Assembly: GCA_000018565.1 (NCBI GenBank)
Contig: CP000875.1
Coordinates: 124,001 to 188,000, forward strand
Reading direction: 5' to 3'
Length of the DNA: 64,000 nt
Source of the DNA: Herpetosiphon aurantiacus DSM 785
GTDB lineage: Bacteria > Chloroflexota > Chloroflexia > Chloroflexales > Herpetosiphonaceae
The notes beneath the pieces are model-generated. The model saw only the letters and a list, made by a program, of their open reading frames with translations, was not told the DNA's origin and searched no databases. Of this stretch, positions 26,128 through 35,146 are shown in pieces. The translations under genes were made by a program, and so were the position numbers. Numbering within the stretch: the first letter of the stretch is position 1; each line of letters opens with the position of its first letter.

Positions 26128-27197
26128 GTTTGCTACCCGCCGCCATCGACGATAACGAACTATCTCCTGCCCGCAAAACCTTGCTTGATCGCATCCATTT
26201 GGTGTGGATATTTGTCAATGGCTCAACTGCATTAAGCTTGTTTTTCCTCTTTCTCTTCAATTTCTTTAGCGGCAACAGTGCTTGGGTCCAAATGTTGATC
26301 TTATCGATCTCATCGATTGGCTCAACGGGGATTTTGTGGTATACCAATAGCAAGCCTGTTCAATGGCGTTTATGGGCAGCCTTGATTAGCTCGATGGTCG
26401 CATTACTTGAAATTGCACTTTTCTTCCAAAATGGCTATTTGATTGCAATTTCGGTCACGAGTGTGGTCAGTATCTATGCAGTTACCGCTGATCGCCACGA
26501 ATTAATCACATGGTCGGCAGTGATTGGCGTGATTTTTACGATTATTTTTGCGATTTTGAATGGAGTTGAACAAACTCCGCCAAAATGGCTGAATGATTTA
26601 CACCTCAACCTGCTAATTTCAAAAGTGTTGGTTCCGGCCTTTATTGGCGGCGGGATTGTGATGATTGCCTTGTTGCTGCTTGGTTTGAGCAACACGCTGC
26701 GTCAATCACTCAACGAGGCCAATGAGCGCCGCCGAATTGCCGAAGAAGCTCAAGCAGCCCAAGCTAAAACTTTGGCTCAGGTCGAGCGTCAAGCAGCTGA
26801 ACAAGCTCGTTTGCTTGAATTGGTGCGCGACCTCGAAACGCCAGTTATTCCAGTGCTCGATGGTGTGTTGGTGTTGCCAATCGTTGGTCACCTCGAAAGC
26901 AAACGGCTGGAAAATTTGACCGAATTGCTGCTGAATCGAGTTTCACAAGAGCGTGCCCACACGGTGTTGCTGGATATCACAGCGGTTTCAGTGGTTGATA
27001 CGGCTACTGCTCAGCACTTAATTCAACTAGCCCGCGCAATTCGTTTGCTGGGCGCTGAATGTGTGATTACCGGGATTCGCGCTCATGTTGCGAGCACCTT
27101 GGTGGCACTGGGGATTACTTGGGAAGGCCTGCGCACCGCTGGCTCGTTGCGTGATGGAATTGCCAAAATTATCGCTGAAAAGAATATTGCAATTTAG
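26124..27197 (+). CDS. Membrane protein with C-terminal STAS domain (RsbR-like)
   Basis: A 357-residue protein with about six membrane helices in residues 25-200, a charged coiled-coil linker (EERRRIAEEAQAAQAKTL region), and a STAS domain at 240-350. The segment PVIPVLDGVLVLPIVG and the phosphorylatable loop LLDITAVSVVDTATAQHL are typical of RsbR/RsbS-type STAS proteins of stressosomes. A membrane sensor joined to STAS suggests signal relay to a partner-switching pathway, but no kinase or phosphatase gene is nearby. It overlaps the upstream small membrane protein by 4 bases. Confidence 0.8.
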   Translation: MSLLPAAIDDNELSPARKTLLDRIHLVWIFVNGSTALSLFFLFLFNFFSGNSAWVQMLILSISSIGSTGILWYTNSKPVQWRLWAALISSMVALLEIALFFQNGYLIAISVTSVVSIYAVTADRHELITWSAVIGVIFTIIFAILNGVEQTPPKWLNDLHLNLLISKVLVPAFIGGGIVMIALLLLGLSNTLRQSLNEANERRRIAEEAQAAQAKTLAQVERQAAEQARLLELVRDLETPVIPVLDGVLVLPIVGHLESKRLENLTELLLNRVSQERAHTVLLDITAVSVVDTATAQHLIQLARAIRLLGAECVITGIRAHVASTLVALGITWEGLRTAGSLRDGIAKIIAEKNIAI

Positions 27198-27208
27198 GAA
27201 TTTGGCTT

Positions 27209-28342
27209 GTGGTTTTTGATGATACTGATTTAACGCCCAACCGGATTGAAATGGCTCGTCGCGCTGCGACGGGTCATTTTATTGATCTGACCAGTAGTAA
27301 CCCAACGCAGCAAGATTTGCTTTTTCCGCCCGATGTGCTGGAGCAAGCCGCCCAAAAATATTGGTCACAACGGTGCTACGAGCCAAATCCACGCGGTTTG
27401 GAGCCAACTCGGCAGGCAATTATTGATTATTATGCTCAGCGCAGGCCAGCTTTGGCGCTAACGCTTGATGATATTTTTATTACTGCCAGCACCAGCGAGG
27501 CCTATAGTTTGTTGTTCTCGTTGCTCACCGCACCAGGCGATAATATTCTTGGGCCAAATGTCACCTATCCATTGTTTGAATATTTGGCCGATTTGCATCA
27601 CGTTGAGTTGCGTACCTACGAGCTTGATCCTGCTAACAATTGGGTGATCGATCAGGCTTCGTTGCTGGCCGCTGCTGATCAGAACACACGGGCGATTTTA
27701 TTAATTTCACCGCATAATCCAACTGGGGCAATTATTAGCGAGCCAATCGCCGCATTAAATCAACTAGGAATTCCATTGATTTGCGATGAAGTGTTTGCGC
27801 CGTTTGCGTTGGCCAAATCGCATGTGCCAGCATTAGGCGGGCTGCATCCCGACGTACCCGTATTTCAATTGAATGGCATTTCTAAGCTCTTAGCCTTGCC
27901 CGACCTCAAACTAGGCTGGATTGCGCTGAATCAAGCGGCTCAAGGCTATGCAGAGCGTTTAGAACTGATCAACGATACCTTTTTGAGTTGTAGCACATTA
28001 ATTCAGACGATGCTGCCCGATTTGTTGCATGCTGCGCCGCCGTTTATCGATCAGATGCTTGAGCGAGTGCGAGCGAATATTGCCTATGCCCGTGAGCATT
28101 TAGCCCAGCACCCACGCTTGATTTGGAGCGAGCCAGATGGTGGCTATTATTTATTTTTGCAAGTACGCGATGAATTCGATGATGAAGCCTTGGTCGTGCG
28201 TTTGATCGAACAAGGGGTGTTGGTGCATCCAGGCTTCTTTTTCGATTGGATCGATGATTGTCGGATTATGCTCTCGGCCTTGACCGAACCGCACCAATGG
28301 CAAGCAGGTATCCAAAAATTGGCTCAGATTCTTACAATTTGA
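27209..28342 (+). CDS. PLP-dependent class I/II aminotransferase
   Basis: A 377-residue fold-type I aminotransferase. Family motifs are SPHNPTGAI (cofactor and substrate binding), ICDEVFAPF (pyridine-nitrogen aspartate), and NGISKLLALPDLKLGWIAL with the lysine that forms the Schiff base. YEPNPRGLEPTRQAI near residue 50 matches aspartate or alanine aminotransferase relatives. The donor cannot be fixed. The GTG start at 27209 follows AGGAA at 27195. It closely follows the STAS gene, so it may be co-transcribed. Its stop overlaps the -35 element of the tRNA promoter. Confidence 0.85.
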   Translation: MVFDDTDLTPNRIEMARRAATGHFIDLTSSNPTQQDLLFPPDVLEQAAQKYWSQRCYEPNPRGLEPTRQAIIDYYAQRRPALALTLDDIFITASTSEAYSLLFSLLTAPGDNILGPNVTYPLFEYLADLHHVELRTYELDPANNWVIDQASLLAAADQNTRAILLISPHNPTGAIISEPIAALNQLGIPLICDEVFAPFALAKSHVPALGGLHPDVPVFQLNGISKLLALPDLKLGWIALNQAAQGYAERLELINDTFLSCSTLIQTMLPDLLHAAPPFIDQMLERVRANIAYAREHLAQHPRLIWSEPDGGYYLFLQVRDEFDDEALVVRLIEQGVLVHPGFFFDWIDDCRIMLSALTEPHQWQAGIQKLAQILTI

Positions 28343-28367
28343 CAAGCAATCAATCTTCGGCTATAAT
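28339..28367 (+). promoter_or_regulatory. Consensus promoter of the tRNA-Tyr/tRNA-Thr/tuf region
   Basis: TTGACA (28339-28344), a 17-base spacer and TATAAT (28362-28367) form an exact sigma-70 consensus, 40 bases before tRNA-Tyr. The -35 box overlaps the stop codon of the upstream aminotransferase gene. Confidence 0.9.
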
Positions 28368-28407
28368 CAGCTGCGCTGTCGGAATACGGCAGGTTTACAA
28401 AAAAAGC

Positions 28408-28493
28408 GGGTAGGTACCAGAGTGGCCAAATGGGGCGGACTGTAAATCCGCTGGCTTACGCCTACGGGGGTTCGAATCCCTCCCTGCCCACCA
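28408..28493 (+). tRNA. tRNA-Tyr (anticodon GTA)
   Basis: A 7-bp acceptor stem (GGGTAGG with CCTGCCC) and an anticodon stem GCGGA/TCCGC enclosing CTGTAAA give anticodon GTA. A long variable arm, normal for bacterial tRNA-Tyr, precedes the T arm GGGGG-TTCGAAT-CCCTC. The CCA end is encoded. Confidence 0.96.
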
Positions 28494-28518
28494 ATTTGTT
28501 TTCCATGTCACAGACAAT

Positions 28519-28594
28519 GCCCTTGTAGCTCAGTTGGCAGAGCACACCCTTGGTAAGGGTGAGGTCACGGATTCGAGTTCCGTCAAGGGCTCCA
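28519..28594 (+). tRNA. tRNA-Thr (anticodon GGT)
   Basis: The acceptor stem GCCCTTG pairs with CAAGGGC; the anticodon stem CACCC/GGGTG encloses TTGGTAA, giving anticodon GGT. The CCA end is encoded. It is 25 bases after tRNA-Tyr and just upstream of tuf, the same linkage seen in many bacteria. Confidence 0.96.
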
Positions 28595-28605
28595 TACCTA
28601 TGCTG

Positions 28606-28639
28606 GAAAACGATCCGACACTTTGTGCGGGTCGTTTTC
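28606..28639 (+). terminator. Hairpin between tRNA-Thr and tuf
   Basis: GAAAACGATCCGACA pairs with TGTGCGGGTCGTTTTC with one unpaired base and a wobble, followed by a short T-rich tail. It could end the tRNA transcript or partly attenuate tuf. Confidence 0.7.
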
Positions 28640-28688
28640 ATTGAAACTTACAAAACCCCATTTGGGATTGTAGGAGGACTAACACTCA

Positions 28689-29891
28689 ATGGCTAAGCAA
28701 AAGTTCGAGCGGAACAAGCCCCACATCAACATTGGGACGATCGGGCACGTTGACCACGGCAAGACGACCTTGACCGCTGCCATCACCAAAACCATGGCAC
28801 TGCGTGGCCGCGCTGAATTCCGCGCCTTCGACCAAATCGACAATGCTCCCGAAGAACGCGCTCGTGGGATTACGATTTCGATTTCACACGTCGAGTATGA
28901 AACCGAAAATCGCCACTACGCCCACGTGGACTGCCCCGGCCACGCCGACTATATCAAGAACATGATCACCGGTGCTGCCCAAATGGACGGCGCAATCTTG
29001 GTGGTGTCAGCGCCCGACGGCCCGATGCCCCAAACCCGCGAACACATCCTCTTGGCTGGCCAAGTCGAAGTGCCTGCGATGGTGGTCTTCTTGAACAAAG
29101 TTGACATGATGGACGACCCTGAGTTGCTCGAACTGGTTGAAATGGAATTGCGCGAGTTGCTGTCAAAATACGGCTTCCCGGGCGACGAAATTCCGATCGT
29201 GCGTGGCTCAGCCAAAGGCGCATTGGATAGCGCATCAACCGATGCAAGCCAACCCGAGTATCAATCGATCCAAGAATTGATGCAAGCGGTTGACGATTAT
29301 ATCCCAACGCCAGAACGCGCCATCGACAAACCATTCTTGATGCCGATTGAAGACGTGTTCTCGATCAAAGGCCGTGGCACCGTGGTGACCGGTCGGATCG
29401 AACGCGGGATCGTCAAGGTTGGCGATACGATTGAAATCATCGGGATGGGACCAGACGTGCGCACGACGGCAGTAACCGGCGTGGAAATGTTCAAGAAGTT
29501 GCTGGACGAAGGTCGCGCAGGCGACAACGTTGGGGCACTCTTGCGCGGGATTGAACGAACGGACGTGGAACGCGGTCAAGTCTTGGCAAAACCAGGCTCG
29601 ATCAAACCACACACCAAGTTCAAGGCCGAGGTCTACGTGTTGAAGAAAGAAGAAGGTGGCCGCCACAGCCCATTCTTCAGTGGCTATCGCCCCCAATTCT
29701 ACGTTCGGACGACGGACGTGACGGGTGCGATTGGCTTGCCCGAAGGCGTGGAAATGGTGATGCCAGGCGACAACATCCAAATGACGGTGGAGTTGATCGT
29801 TCCGGTAGCTATCGAACAAGGCTTGAAGTTTGCGATTCGTGAAGGTGGCCGCACCGTGGGTGCTGGCATCGTGACCGAAATTATCGCCTAA
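28689..29891 (+). CDS. tuf: Translation elongation factor Tu
   Basis: A 400-residue GTPase that brings aminoacyl-tRNA to the ribosome. G1 is [14 protein letters not shown]2 ERARGITI, G3 [10 protein letters not shown]4 NKVDMMDD and G5 RGSAKGAL; domains II and III follow ([17 protein letters not shown], then [21 protein letters not shown]). The codon bias is strong, as expected of a highly expressed gene. AGGAGG lies at 28672, 11 bases from the ATG. It is followed by a strong hairpin at 29909, and then the rpmG-secE-nusG-rplK genes. Confidence 0.98.
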   Translation: MAKQKFERNKPHINIGTIGHVDHGKTTLTAAITKTMALRGRAEFRAFDQIDNAPEERARGITISISHVEYETENRHYAHVDCPGHADYIKNMITGAAQMDGAILVVSAPDGPMPQTREHILLAGQVEVPAMVVFLNKVDMMDDPELLELVEMELRELLSKYGFPGDEIPIVRGSAKGALDSASTDASQPEYQSIQELMQAVDDYIPTPERAIDKPFLMPIEDVFSIKGRGTVVTGRIERGIVKVGDTIEIIGMGPDVRTTAVTGVEMFKKLLDEGRAGDNVGALLRGIERTDVERGQVLAKPGSIKPHTKFKAEVYVLKKEEGGRHSPFFSGYRPQFYVRTTDVTGAIGLPEGVEMVMPGDNIQMTVELIVPVAIEQGLKFAIREGGRTVGAGIVTEIIA

Positions 29892-29908
29892 ACTATTGCT
29901 TTGAATCA

Positions 29909-29949
29909 GCACAAACGCGATCAGCCATTTGGTCTGATCGCGTTTGTGC
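29909..29949 (+). terminator. Strong hairpin after tuf
   Basis: A perfect 16-bp stem (GCACAAACGCGATCAG with CTGATCGCGTTTGTGC) and a 9-base loop. No T-run follows, so it may be a stability hairpin or a weak terminator. Confidence 0.7.
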
Positions 29950-30042
29950 CTCAACCTGCGTTATCAGCAGGCCAAGTATGACAAACGGGGGCAACCCCGC
30001 ATTATTATGTTTGGCCCTGATTTACATCTACAGAGGGTTCTC

Positions 30043-30207
30043 ATGGCAAAGAAAGAAAACCGCATCGTAATCACTTTGGCTTGTACCGAGTGTGGCGATC
30101 GCAACTACACAACGACCAAAAATCGCAAAAACGACACAAATCGTTTAGAATTGATGAAATACTGCCCCCGTTTGCGCAAACGCACGTTGCACCGCGAAAC
30201 GAAGTAG
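30043..30207 (+). CDS. rpmG: Large ribosomal subunit protein bL33
   Basis: A 54-residue ribosomal protein. [18 protein letters not shown] and [14 protein letters not shown] match bL33. The zinc-ribbon form has CxxC twice; here the first pair CTEC is intact, while the second reads CPRL, so the fourth cysteine is missing. The ATG at 30043, preceded by AGAGGG, is the family start; the longer frame from 29944 is not. The order rpmG-secE-nusG-rplK-rplA is the classic one. Confidence 0.95.
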   Translation: MAKKENRIVITLACTECGDRNYTTTKNRKNDTNRLELMKYCPRLRKRTLHRETK

Positions 30208-30275
30208 TATTAGAATTGCGCACACGCGGTCGCGCCTAGCGCCCCGCAGCATTTCTATTTCATCAGGAGGTTGTG

Positions 30276-30491
30276 GTGGCCGTGGCAACAGAAGAAAAAG
30301 AAGATTACAAACCGAATCCAATCGCCCAATTTTTCCGCGATGCGTTTTCGGAAATGCGTAAGGTCGTTTGGCCAAGCCGCGAGGAAACTCAACGCTTAAC
30401 GCTGGTCGTTATTGGCATTTCGTTGTTGGTTGGGTCGATTCTAGCAGTCTTCGACTTGCTATTTGAAACGCTGGTGCGGCTGATCCAATAA
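30276..30491 (+). CDS. secE: Preprotein translocase subunit SecE
   Basis: A 71-residue subunit of the SecYEG translocon. The conserved amphipathic segment AFSEMRKVVWPSREET precedes one membrane helix (LTLVVIGISLLVGSILAVF). AGGAGG at 30265-30270 favours a GTG start at 30276; two other in-frame GTGs nearby are possible. It lies 25 bases upstream of nusG. Confidence 0.93.
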   Translation: MAVATEEKEDYKPNPIAQFFRDAFSEMRKVVWPSREETQRLTLVVIGISLLVGSILAVFDLLFETLVRLIQ

Positions 30492-30516
30492 TTACCCGCC
30501 GACTGCGAGGCTCAGA

Positions 30517-31083
30517 ATGTCTGACAACGAAGAAGAAAAATCCACTACTCCCGAAGGTGTCCATTGGTACGTAATTCATACCTATTCAGGCTATGAAAAC
30601 AAAGTGATGCAAAATCTCCGTCATCGGATTGAATCGATGGACATGCGGAACCAAATTTTCCGTGTGGTCGTGCCAACCGAAGAAGAGATTGAAATCAAAA
30701 ATGGGCAACGTCGGACTGTTCAAAAAAAGGTGTTTCCTGGCTATGTGCTCGTTCAAATGGCCATGACCGACGATTCGTGGTATGTGGTGCGTAATACACC
30801 AGGTGTCACCTCGTTTGTGGGCATGGGAACTAAGCCATCACCATTGGCCGATGAAGAAGTACGCTTTATTCTGAAGCAAATGGAAGAAGAAGCACCCAAA
30901 GTTAAGGTCAACTACGAAATTGGCCAAACTGTCAAAATTACCGATGGCCCCTTCACCGACTTTGAAGGTGTGGTCGATGAGATTGACGAAGAACGTGGGC
31001 GCGTGCGCGTGCTTGTCTCGTTCTTTGGCCGTGAAGCTCCAGTTGAACTTGATTTCTTACAAGTTATTCGCGTTATAGAATAA
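30517..31083 (+). CDS. nusG: Transcription termination/antitermination factor NusG
   Basis: A 188-residue factor that binds RNA polymerase and couples it to Rho or ribosomes. The NGN domain has WYVIHTYSGYENKVMQNL and VFPGYVLVQMAMTDDSWYVV; the KOW domain has VKITDGPFTDFEGVVDEID. Full length and in the usual place between secE and rplK. Confidence 0.97.
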   Translation: MSDNEEEKSTTPEGVHWYVIHTYSGYENKVMQNLRHRIESMDMRNQIFRVVVPTEEEIEIKNGQRRTVQKKVFPGYVLVQMAMTDDSWYVVRNTPGVTSFVGMGTKPSPLADEEVRFILKQMEEEAPKVKVNYEIGQTVKITDGPFTDFEGVVDEIDEERGRVRVLVSFFGREAPVELDFLQVIRVIE

Positions 31084-31118
31084 ACACCCGCGACACCTAG
31101 TTCGCGAAGGAGTCCTCT

Positions 31119-31544
31119 GTGGCAAAGAAAGTAACCGCAGTCGTTAAGTTGCAATTGCCTGCTGGTAAAGCAACGCCTGCACCACCCGTTGGTCCTGCAC
31201 TTGGTGCAACTGGTATCAACATTATGGCGTTTTGTAAAGATTACAACGAAAAAACGTCAGCTCAAGTTGGTACAATTATTCCAGTTGAAATTACGGTTTA
31301 TTCAGACCGCTCTTTCACCTATATTCTCAAAACCCCACCTGCTGCCGACTTGTTGCGCAAGGCTGCTGGCATTCAGCGTGGTAGCGGTAAAACTGGTACC
31401 CAAGGTGCTGGCTCAATCACCCGCGCTCAATTACGCCAATTGGCTGAAACCAAAATGCCTGATTTGAACGCCAATGATATCGAAGCCGCCGAAAAAATTA
31501 TTGCTGGTACCGCTCGCTCAATGGGTATCGCGATCAAAGACTAA
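31119..31544 (+). CDS. rplK: Large ribosomal subunit protein uL11
   Basis: A 141-residue ribosomal protein of the GTPase-associated centre. It shows [20 protein letters not shown] at the N-terminus, FCKDYNEKT, and [20 protein letters not shown]-type C-terminal rRNA-binding helices. GTG start at 31119 with GAAGGAG upstream. It is followed by an unusually long gap before rplA. Confidence 0.97.
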   Translation: MAKKVTAVVKLQLPAGKATPAPPVGPALGATGINIMAFCKDYNEKTSAQVGTIIPVEITVYSDRSFTYILKTPPAADLLRKAAGIQRGSGKTGTQGAGSITRAQLRQLAETKMPDLNANDIEAAEKIIAGTARSMGIAIKD

Positions 31545-31547
31545 GTG

Positions 31548-31695
31548 AAAGGCAAAAGGCAAATATCAAAAGGCAAAATTTGCCGATAATTGCTGTTGCT
31601 CACTTATTCACCCACATTTACCTAAAGAGTAAGCCAAAATTTAAATTAAACGTAGCTATGTTTAATGTTGATTTTTGACTTCTGACTTTTGATTT
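31548..31695. repeat. AAAAGGCAAAA word repeats between rplK and rplA
   Basis: The 200-bp gap starts with AAAGGCAAAAGGCAAATATC words and ends with TTTTTGACTTCTGACTTTTG words, which are their reverse complement. These flank an A/T-rich stretch. In most bacteria rplK and rplA are only tens of bases apart. Confidence 0.7.
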
Positions 31696-31748
31696 GATGT
31701 TGTGGCAGAAGCTTACGCTTCGTAAAGACCACAAGGAGCTAATTGTTC

Positions 31749-32462
31749 ATGGCAAAGCAACACGGTAAAAAATACCTGGCTGCTGCGGCAAAAGTAGAAG
31801 CAGATCGCTTGTACACGCCCGAAGAAGCTGCGGCTTTGGTCAAAGAAACATCGTTCACCAATTTTGATGCAACCGTTGAACTCCACGTGCGCTTGGGTAT
31901 CGATCCTCGCCACGCCGACCAAACGGTGCGGAGCACTGCTTCGTTGCCCCACGGCACTGGTAAGAGTGTGCGCGTGTTGGTTTTCGCTCAAGGCGATACC
32001 GAAAACATCGCTCGCAATGCTGGCGCTGAAATCGTCGGCGGCGATGAGTTGATCCAACGCATCGAAAAAGAAAACTTCATCGATTTCGACGTAGCCGTTG
32101 CTACCCCCGACATGATGGGTAAGGTCGGTCGCTTGGGCCGGATTCTCGGTCGCCGTGGCTTGATGCCAAACCCCAAGAGCGGTACGGTTGTGCCTCCTGG
32201 CGATTTGCCCCAAGCGATCAAGGCTTTGCAAGGCGGTCGCGTCGAATTCCGCAACGATAAAACTGGTTTGTTGCACGTTGCCATCGGCAAAATCAGCTTC
32301 ACCCCTGATCAAATCCGCGAAAACTTGGTAGTGTTGTTGGATGCGATCAAGGCTGCTAAGCCAAGTGGTTCAAAAGGTGTTTACATCAAGAGCCTTACCC
32401 TGACCAGCACTATGGGTCCTGGGATTCCGCTCGATGTGAATGTTGCTCAAGCAACTGCCTAA
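31749..32462 (+). CDS. rplA: Large ribosomal subunit protein uL1
   Basis: A 237-residue ribosomal protein of the L1 stalk, and in many bacteria a repressor of its own operon. Signatures are [20 protein letters not shown] and [19 protein letters not shown]. The ATG at 31749 fits the family start [15 protein letters not shown] is at 31733. It ends with a hairpin terminator instead of continuing into rplJ, which is found 17 kb away at 49699. Confidence 0.96.
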   Translation: MAKQHGKKYLAAAAKVEADRLYTPEEAAALVKETSFTNFDATVELHVRLGIDPRHADQTVRSTASLPHGTGKSVRVLVFAQGDTENIARNAGAEIVGGDELIQRIEKENFIDFDVAVATPDMMGKVGRLGRILGRRGLMPNPKSGTVVPPGDLPQAIKALQGGRVEFRNDKTGLLHVAIGKISFTPDQIRENLVVLLDAIKAAKPSGSKGVYIKSLTLTSTMGPGIPLDVNVAQATA

Positions 32463-32474
32463 TTGTTACCAGCG

Positions 32475-32516
32475 ATCAGCGGGAATGGCTACTGCCGTTC
32501 CCGCTGATGGTGTTTT
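32475..32516 (+). terminator. Terminator after rplA
   Basis: ATCAGCGGGAA (32475-32485) pairs with TTCCCGCTGAT (32498-32508), followed by GGTGTTTT. It overlaps the end of the convergent DDAH gene. Confidence 0.82.
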
Positions 32517-33291
32517 AGCCCTCAGTTTCGTGAATCAGTACGCTGCAACAGGTCAACGCGCCCTCAGCCTTCGTCAACTCGCTGTTATCCACCAAAATTA
32601 ATTGATAGCCCCGCTGGCGTAAGCGTTCAGCAGTTGCCGAATAGGCCTGATCGTAGAGTAAACGCCCATAGTGCAGTTGCACCACATTCGCCGCAAATTC
32701 TTCACGCGGGTCAACTTCGATTACCTGATATTCAGCAAATACTTGCGGTTCGACCCACTGTGGGTTGAGCAAGACGGTATTGCTATCAACTGCACAAACA
32801 GCAGTTTTCAGATGCAAACATTGGCCTAATTCAACCCCTTGGACACGATAGCCAAAAGCCTTGGTTACTGCCTGCACCTGCTCGACCGCTGCCTGATTGC
32901 TGCGGCTCGAAAGCCCAATCCAAATCGTTTTGCCCAAAACTACTACATCGCCGCCATCGAGGGTAGCTGGTTCGCTCAGCCATGCTAGTTGGCGGTAATT
33001 TTGCAATACGGCGGCCATAGCTGCCAACTCTGGGCGGCGTGATGCAGCGCCAGGCCGCGTAATGATCGCCAGCTCTGGCAAGACCAAGGCCGTATCTTCT
33101 ACAAACACTGAATCGGCCAAATCTTCGGCTACACTGAGTTCGACAACCTGATAGCCGTTGGCCGCCAGCGTGGTGCAATAGCTGGCATGTTGGCTCTGAG
33201 CGCGGCTAAAATCAATTGGCTGACGTTCAAGATGGGTCAATTCACACTGTTGAATCGCCGGACTAACCGGACGCACAATTGCGGTTGGCAT
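32515..33291 (-). CDS. Dimethylarginine dimethylaminohydrolase (DDAH) family protein
   Basis: A 258-residue amidinotransferase-fold enzyme of the DDAH family, which hydrolyses dimethylarginine to citrulline and dimethylamine. Landmarks are ADSVFVEDTALVLPELAI, LDGGDVVVLGKTIWIGLS, the catalytic histidine in LHLKTAVCAV, and the nucleophile Cys in EGALTCCSVLI near the C-terminus. The substrate could also be arginine or a relative. AGGAGG lies 11 bases before the ATG. Single gene, divergent from rpoN. Confidence 0.87.
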   Translation of the reverse strand: MPTAIVRPVSPAIQQCELTHLERQPIDFSRAQSQHASYCTTLAANGYQVVELSVAEDLADSVFVEDTALVLPELAIITRPGAASRRPELAAMAAVLQNYRQLAWLSEPATLDGGDVVVLGKTIWIGLSSRSNQAAVEQVQAVTKAFGYRVQGVELGQCLHLKTAVCAVDSNTVLLNPQWVEPQVFAEYQVIEVDPREEFAANVVQLHYGRLLYDQAYSATAERLRQRGYQLILVDNSELTKAEGALTCCSVLIHETEG

Positions 33292-33443
33292 AGAAATTGC
33301 TATCCTCCTTGGCTACTTCTAAAGATCCACGTATGTACCACAGGCAGTCGTTCTACGATGGTTTACCGTATAATAACAATAGCATTTGCATGTTTGCCAG
33401 CATCATGTGTTGGCCAAGCACCAACCTATGGAGGGGTTGCGCC

Positions 33444-34829
33444 ATGGAATTTCGAATGGGTATGTCGCCGGAGGCGCTAGCACAACAAGCCATGTCAACC
33501 AAAGCCTCGCCCGCTTTGATTGCACTTAACAATATGCTGGTGCTTTCAACCCACGAATTGCAACAATTGATCCAACAAGAGCTTGAGGAGAATCCCGCTT
33601 TAGAAAATGTTGACCTAGAGCCAGATGAAACCTGCTCGCGTTGTGGCCGCCCCTTGATTGAGATGCTCTGTTTATACTGCGTTCATGAAGATCAGCGCTT
33701 GGCCGAGGCTGAACGTGGCGATTATACCGCTGCTGGCGAAGACGATGAATTTGATCCATTGATGATGGTGGCGACTCCCGCTCAACTTAGTGAGGTGTTG
33801 CTACGCGATTTACGCGCTTCGTTGCCTGAGCAAGATTATTTTATCGCTGAATATTTGGTTGGCTGTTTGGATGACCAAGGCTTTCTCGATGCCAATACCG
33901 GCGATATTGCGGCAACCCTGACGATCGATGAAGAACGGGTGATTGCAGTCTTGCTCAAATTGCAAGATATTGCTCCAGTTGGAGTTGGGGCGCGTGATGT
34001 GCAAGAATGTTTGTTGTTGCAGTTGCGCCGTTTGGATGAAGAAGATGTGCGCCATCCCTATGTTGAACGAGTGATCACCGAGTTTTGGAATGATTTGGCT
34101 GAGCACCGCTATGGGGCAATTGCCCAGGCGCTCAATGCCGAATACGATGCTGTGGTTGAAGTGCGCGAGTTTATTCGTGAACATTTGCGCCCCTATCCGT
34201 TGGCGCTCAGTGGCGAAGGCTCAGCCCGCACCAACTATATTATGCCCGATGTGATTATTCGTGAGAACGAGGGCAAACTCGAGGCCGAAGTGCTGATGTC
34301 GGATCGCAGCTTTTTGCGGATTAATCCGCTATATCAATCGTTGGTCAAACGTGGGCGCGAAGCTGAGGCTGAAATGTCTTCCGAAGATCGCGATCATCTT
34401 AGTCAGTATGTGGCACGTGCTCAAATGTTCCTGACCAATATTCGCCAACGCCGCGAAACTATCCGTCGGATTAGTGAATTTTTGATTGAAACTCAAGAAG
34501 ATTTCTTGCGCCAAGGCGTGCGGTTCTTGCGGCCAATGACCCGCGCTGAAGTGGCTGATGGCATTGGTGTCCACGAATCGACCGTGAGCCGTGCGACCGC
34601 CAATAAATATGTCCAATTGCCCAATCGCTCGGTAATTCCGTTTAGCCATTTCTTCACGGCCTCGTTGAATGTCAAGGATGTGCTGCTAGAATTGGTGCAA
34701 AATGAAGTGCGACCACTCACCGACCAAGAATTAGTCGAATTGTTGGCTGAACGTGGCTTTGAGGTGGCGCGGCGCACGATTGCCAAATATCGTAATCAAT
34801 TGAATATTTTGCCCTCAACCTTGCGCTAA
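33444..34829 (+). CDS. rpoN: RNA polymerase sigma-54 factor
   Basis: A 461-residue sigma factor that needs an AAA+ activator for open-complex formation. Region I is the Q-rich LVLSTHELQQLIQQELEENP. The helix-turn-helix is MTRAEVADGIGVHESTVSRA, and the RpoN box near the end is VARRTIAKYRNQLNI, the -24 element reader. An insert at about residue 60 contains CSRCGRPLIEMLCLYC (C-x2-C-x8-C-x2-C), a possible zinc site not found in proteobacterial RpoN. The ATG at 33444 is preceded by GGAGGGG; longer frames reach into the divergent promoter. Heads an operon with the next three genes. Confidence 0.93.
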   Translation: MEFRMGMSPEALAQQAMSTKASPALIALNNMLVLSTHELQQLIQQELEENPALENVDLEPDETCSRCGRPLIEMLCLYCVHEDQRLAEAERGDYTAAGEDDEFDPLMMVATPAQLSEVLLRDLRASLPEQDYFIAEYLVGCLDDQGFLDANTGDIAATLTIDEERVIAVLLKLQDIAPVGVGARDVQECLLLQLRRLDEEDVRHPYVERVITEFWNDLAEHRYGAIAQALNAEYDAVVEVREFIREHLRPYPLALSGEGSARTNYIMPDVIIRENEGKLEAEVLMSDRSFLRINPLYQSLVKRGREAEAEMSSEDRDHLSQYVARAQMFLTNIRQRRETIRRISEFLIETQEDFLRQGVRFLRPMTRAEVADGIGVHESTVSRATANKYVQLPNRSVIPFSHFFTASLNVKDVLLELVQNEVRPLTDQELVELLAERGFEVARRTIAKYRNQLNILPSTLR

Positions 34830-34855
34830 GCAGCGGTTTGAGGAAAGGGTGTGGG

Positions 34856-35146
34856 ATGCAGCGTTGGCGACATTGGCTCGAATGGTTGGTGCTCGGCGGA
34901 TTAAGTGTATTAATCGCCCGTTTGATGTTGCTGTTGTTCGCGGCTAATCCTGAACAGCCATTTACCCAAATTGTGCTGTGGTTGAGCCAAGGCTTGGTTT
35001 GGCCGTTGGCATGGCTTGATCAAACGCAACCAACGACAGGCGTGCGTTTCGAGCGTGGCACGTTCTTGCTTATTATGTTTGGGCTGGTCGGGATGAGCAT
35101 TTGGCAATTGCGCCAAGCACGGAGAACTAACCATGGAATGGAGTAG
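34856..35146 (+). CDS. Small membrane protein, possibly YggT-like
   Basis: A 96-residue protein with two to three hydrophobic helices (WLVLGGLSVLIARLMLLLFA, LVWPLAWLDQ and FLLIMFGLVGMSIWQL). The pattern LIARLMLLLFAANP with a following WPLAWLD resembles the YggT family, but the match is weak. It overlaps the next gene by 14 bases, so the two are coupled. The ATG at 34856 follows GAGGAAAGGG. Confidence 0.6.
   Translation: MQRWRHWLEWLVLGGLSVLIARLMLLLFAANPEQPFTQIVLWLSQGLVWPLAWLDQTQPTTGVRFERGTFLLIMFGLVGMSIWQLRQARRTNHGME

Noticed and set aside
29235-29954. 239-codon frame on the minus strand over tuf
   Set aside because: Antisense shadow caused by strong codon bias in tuf; no motifs.
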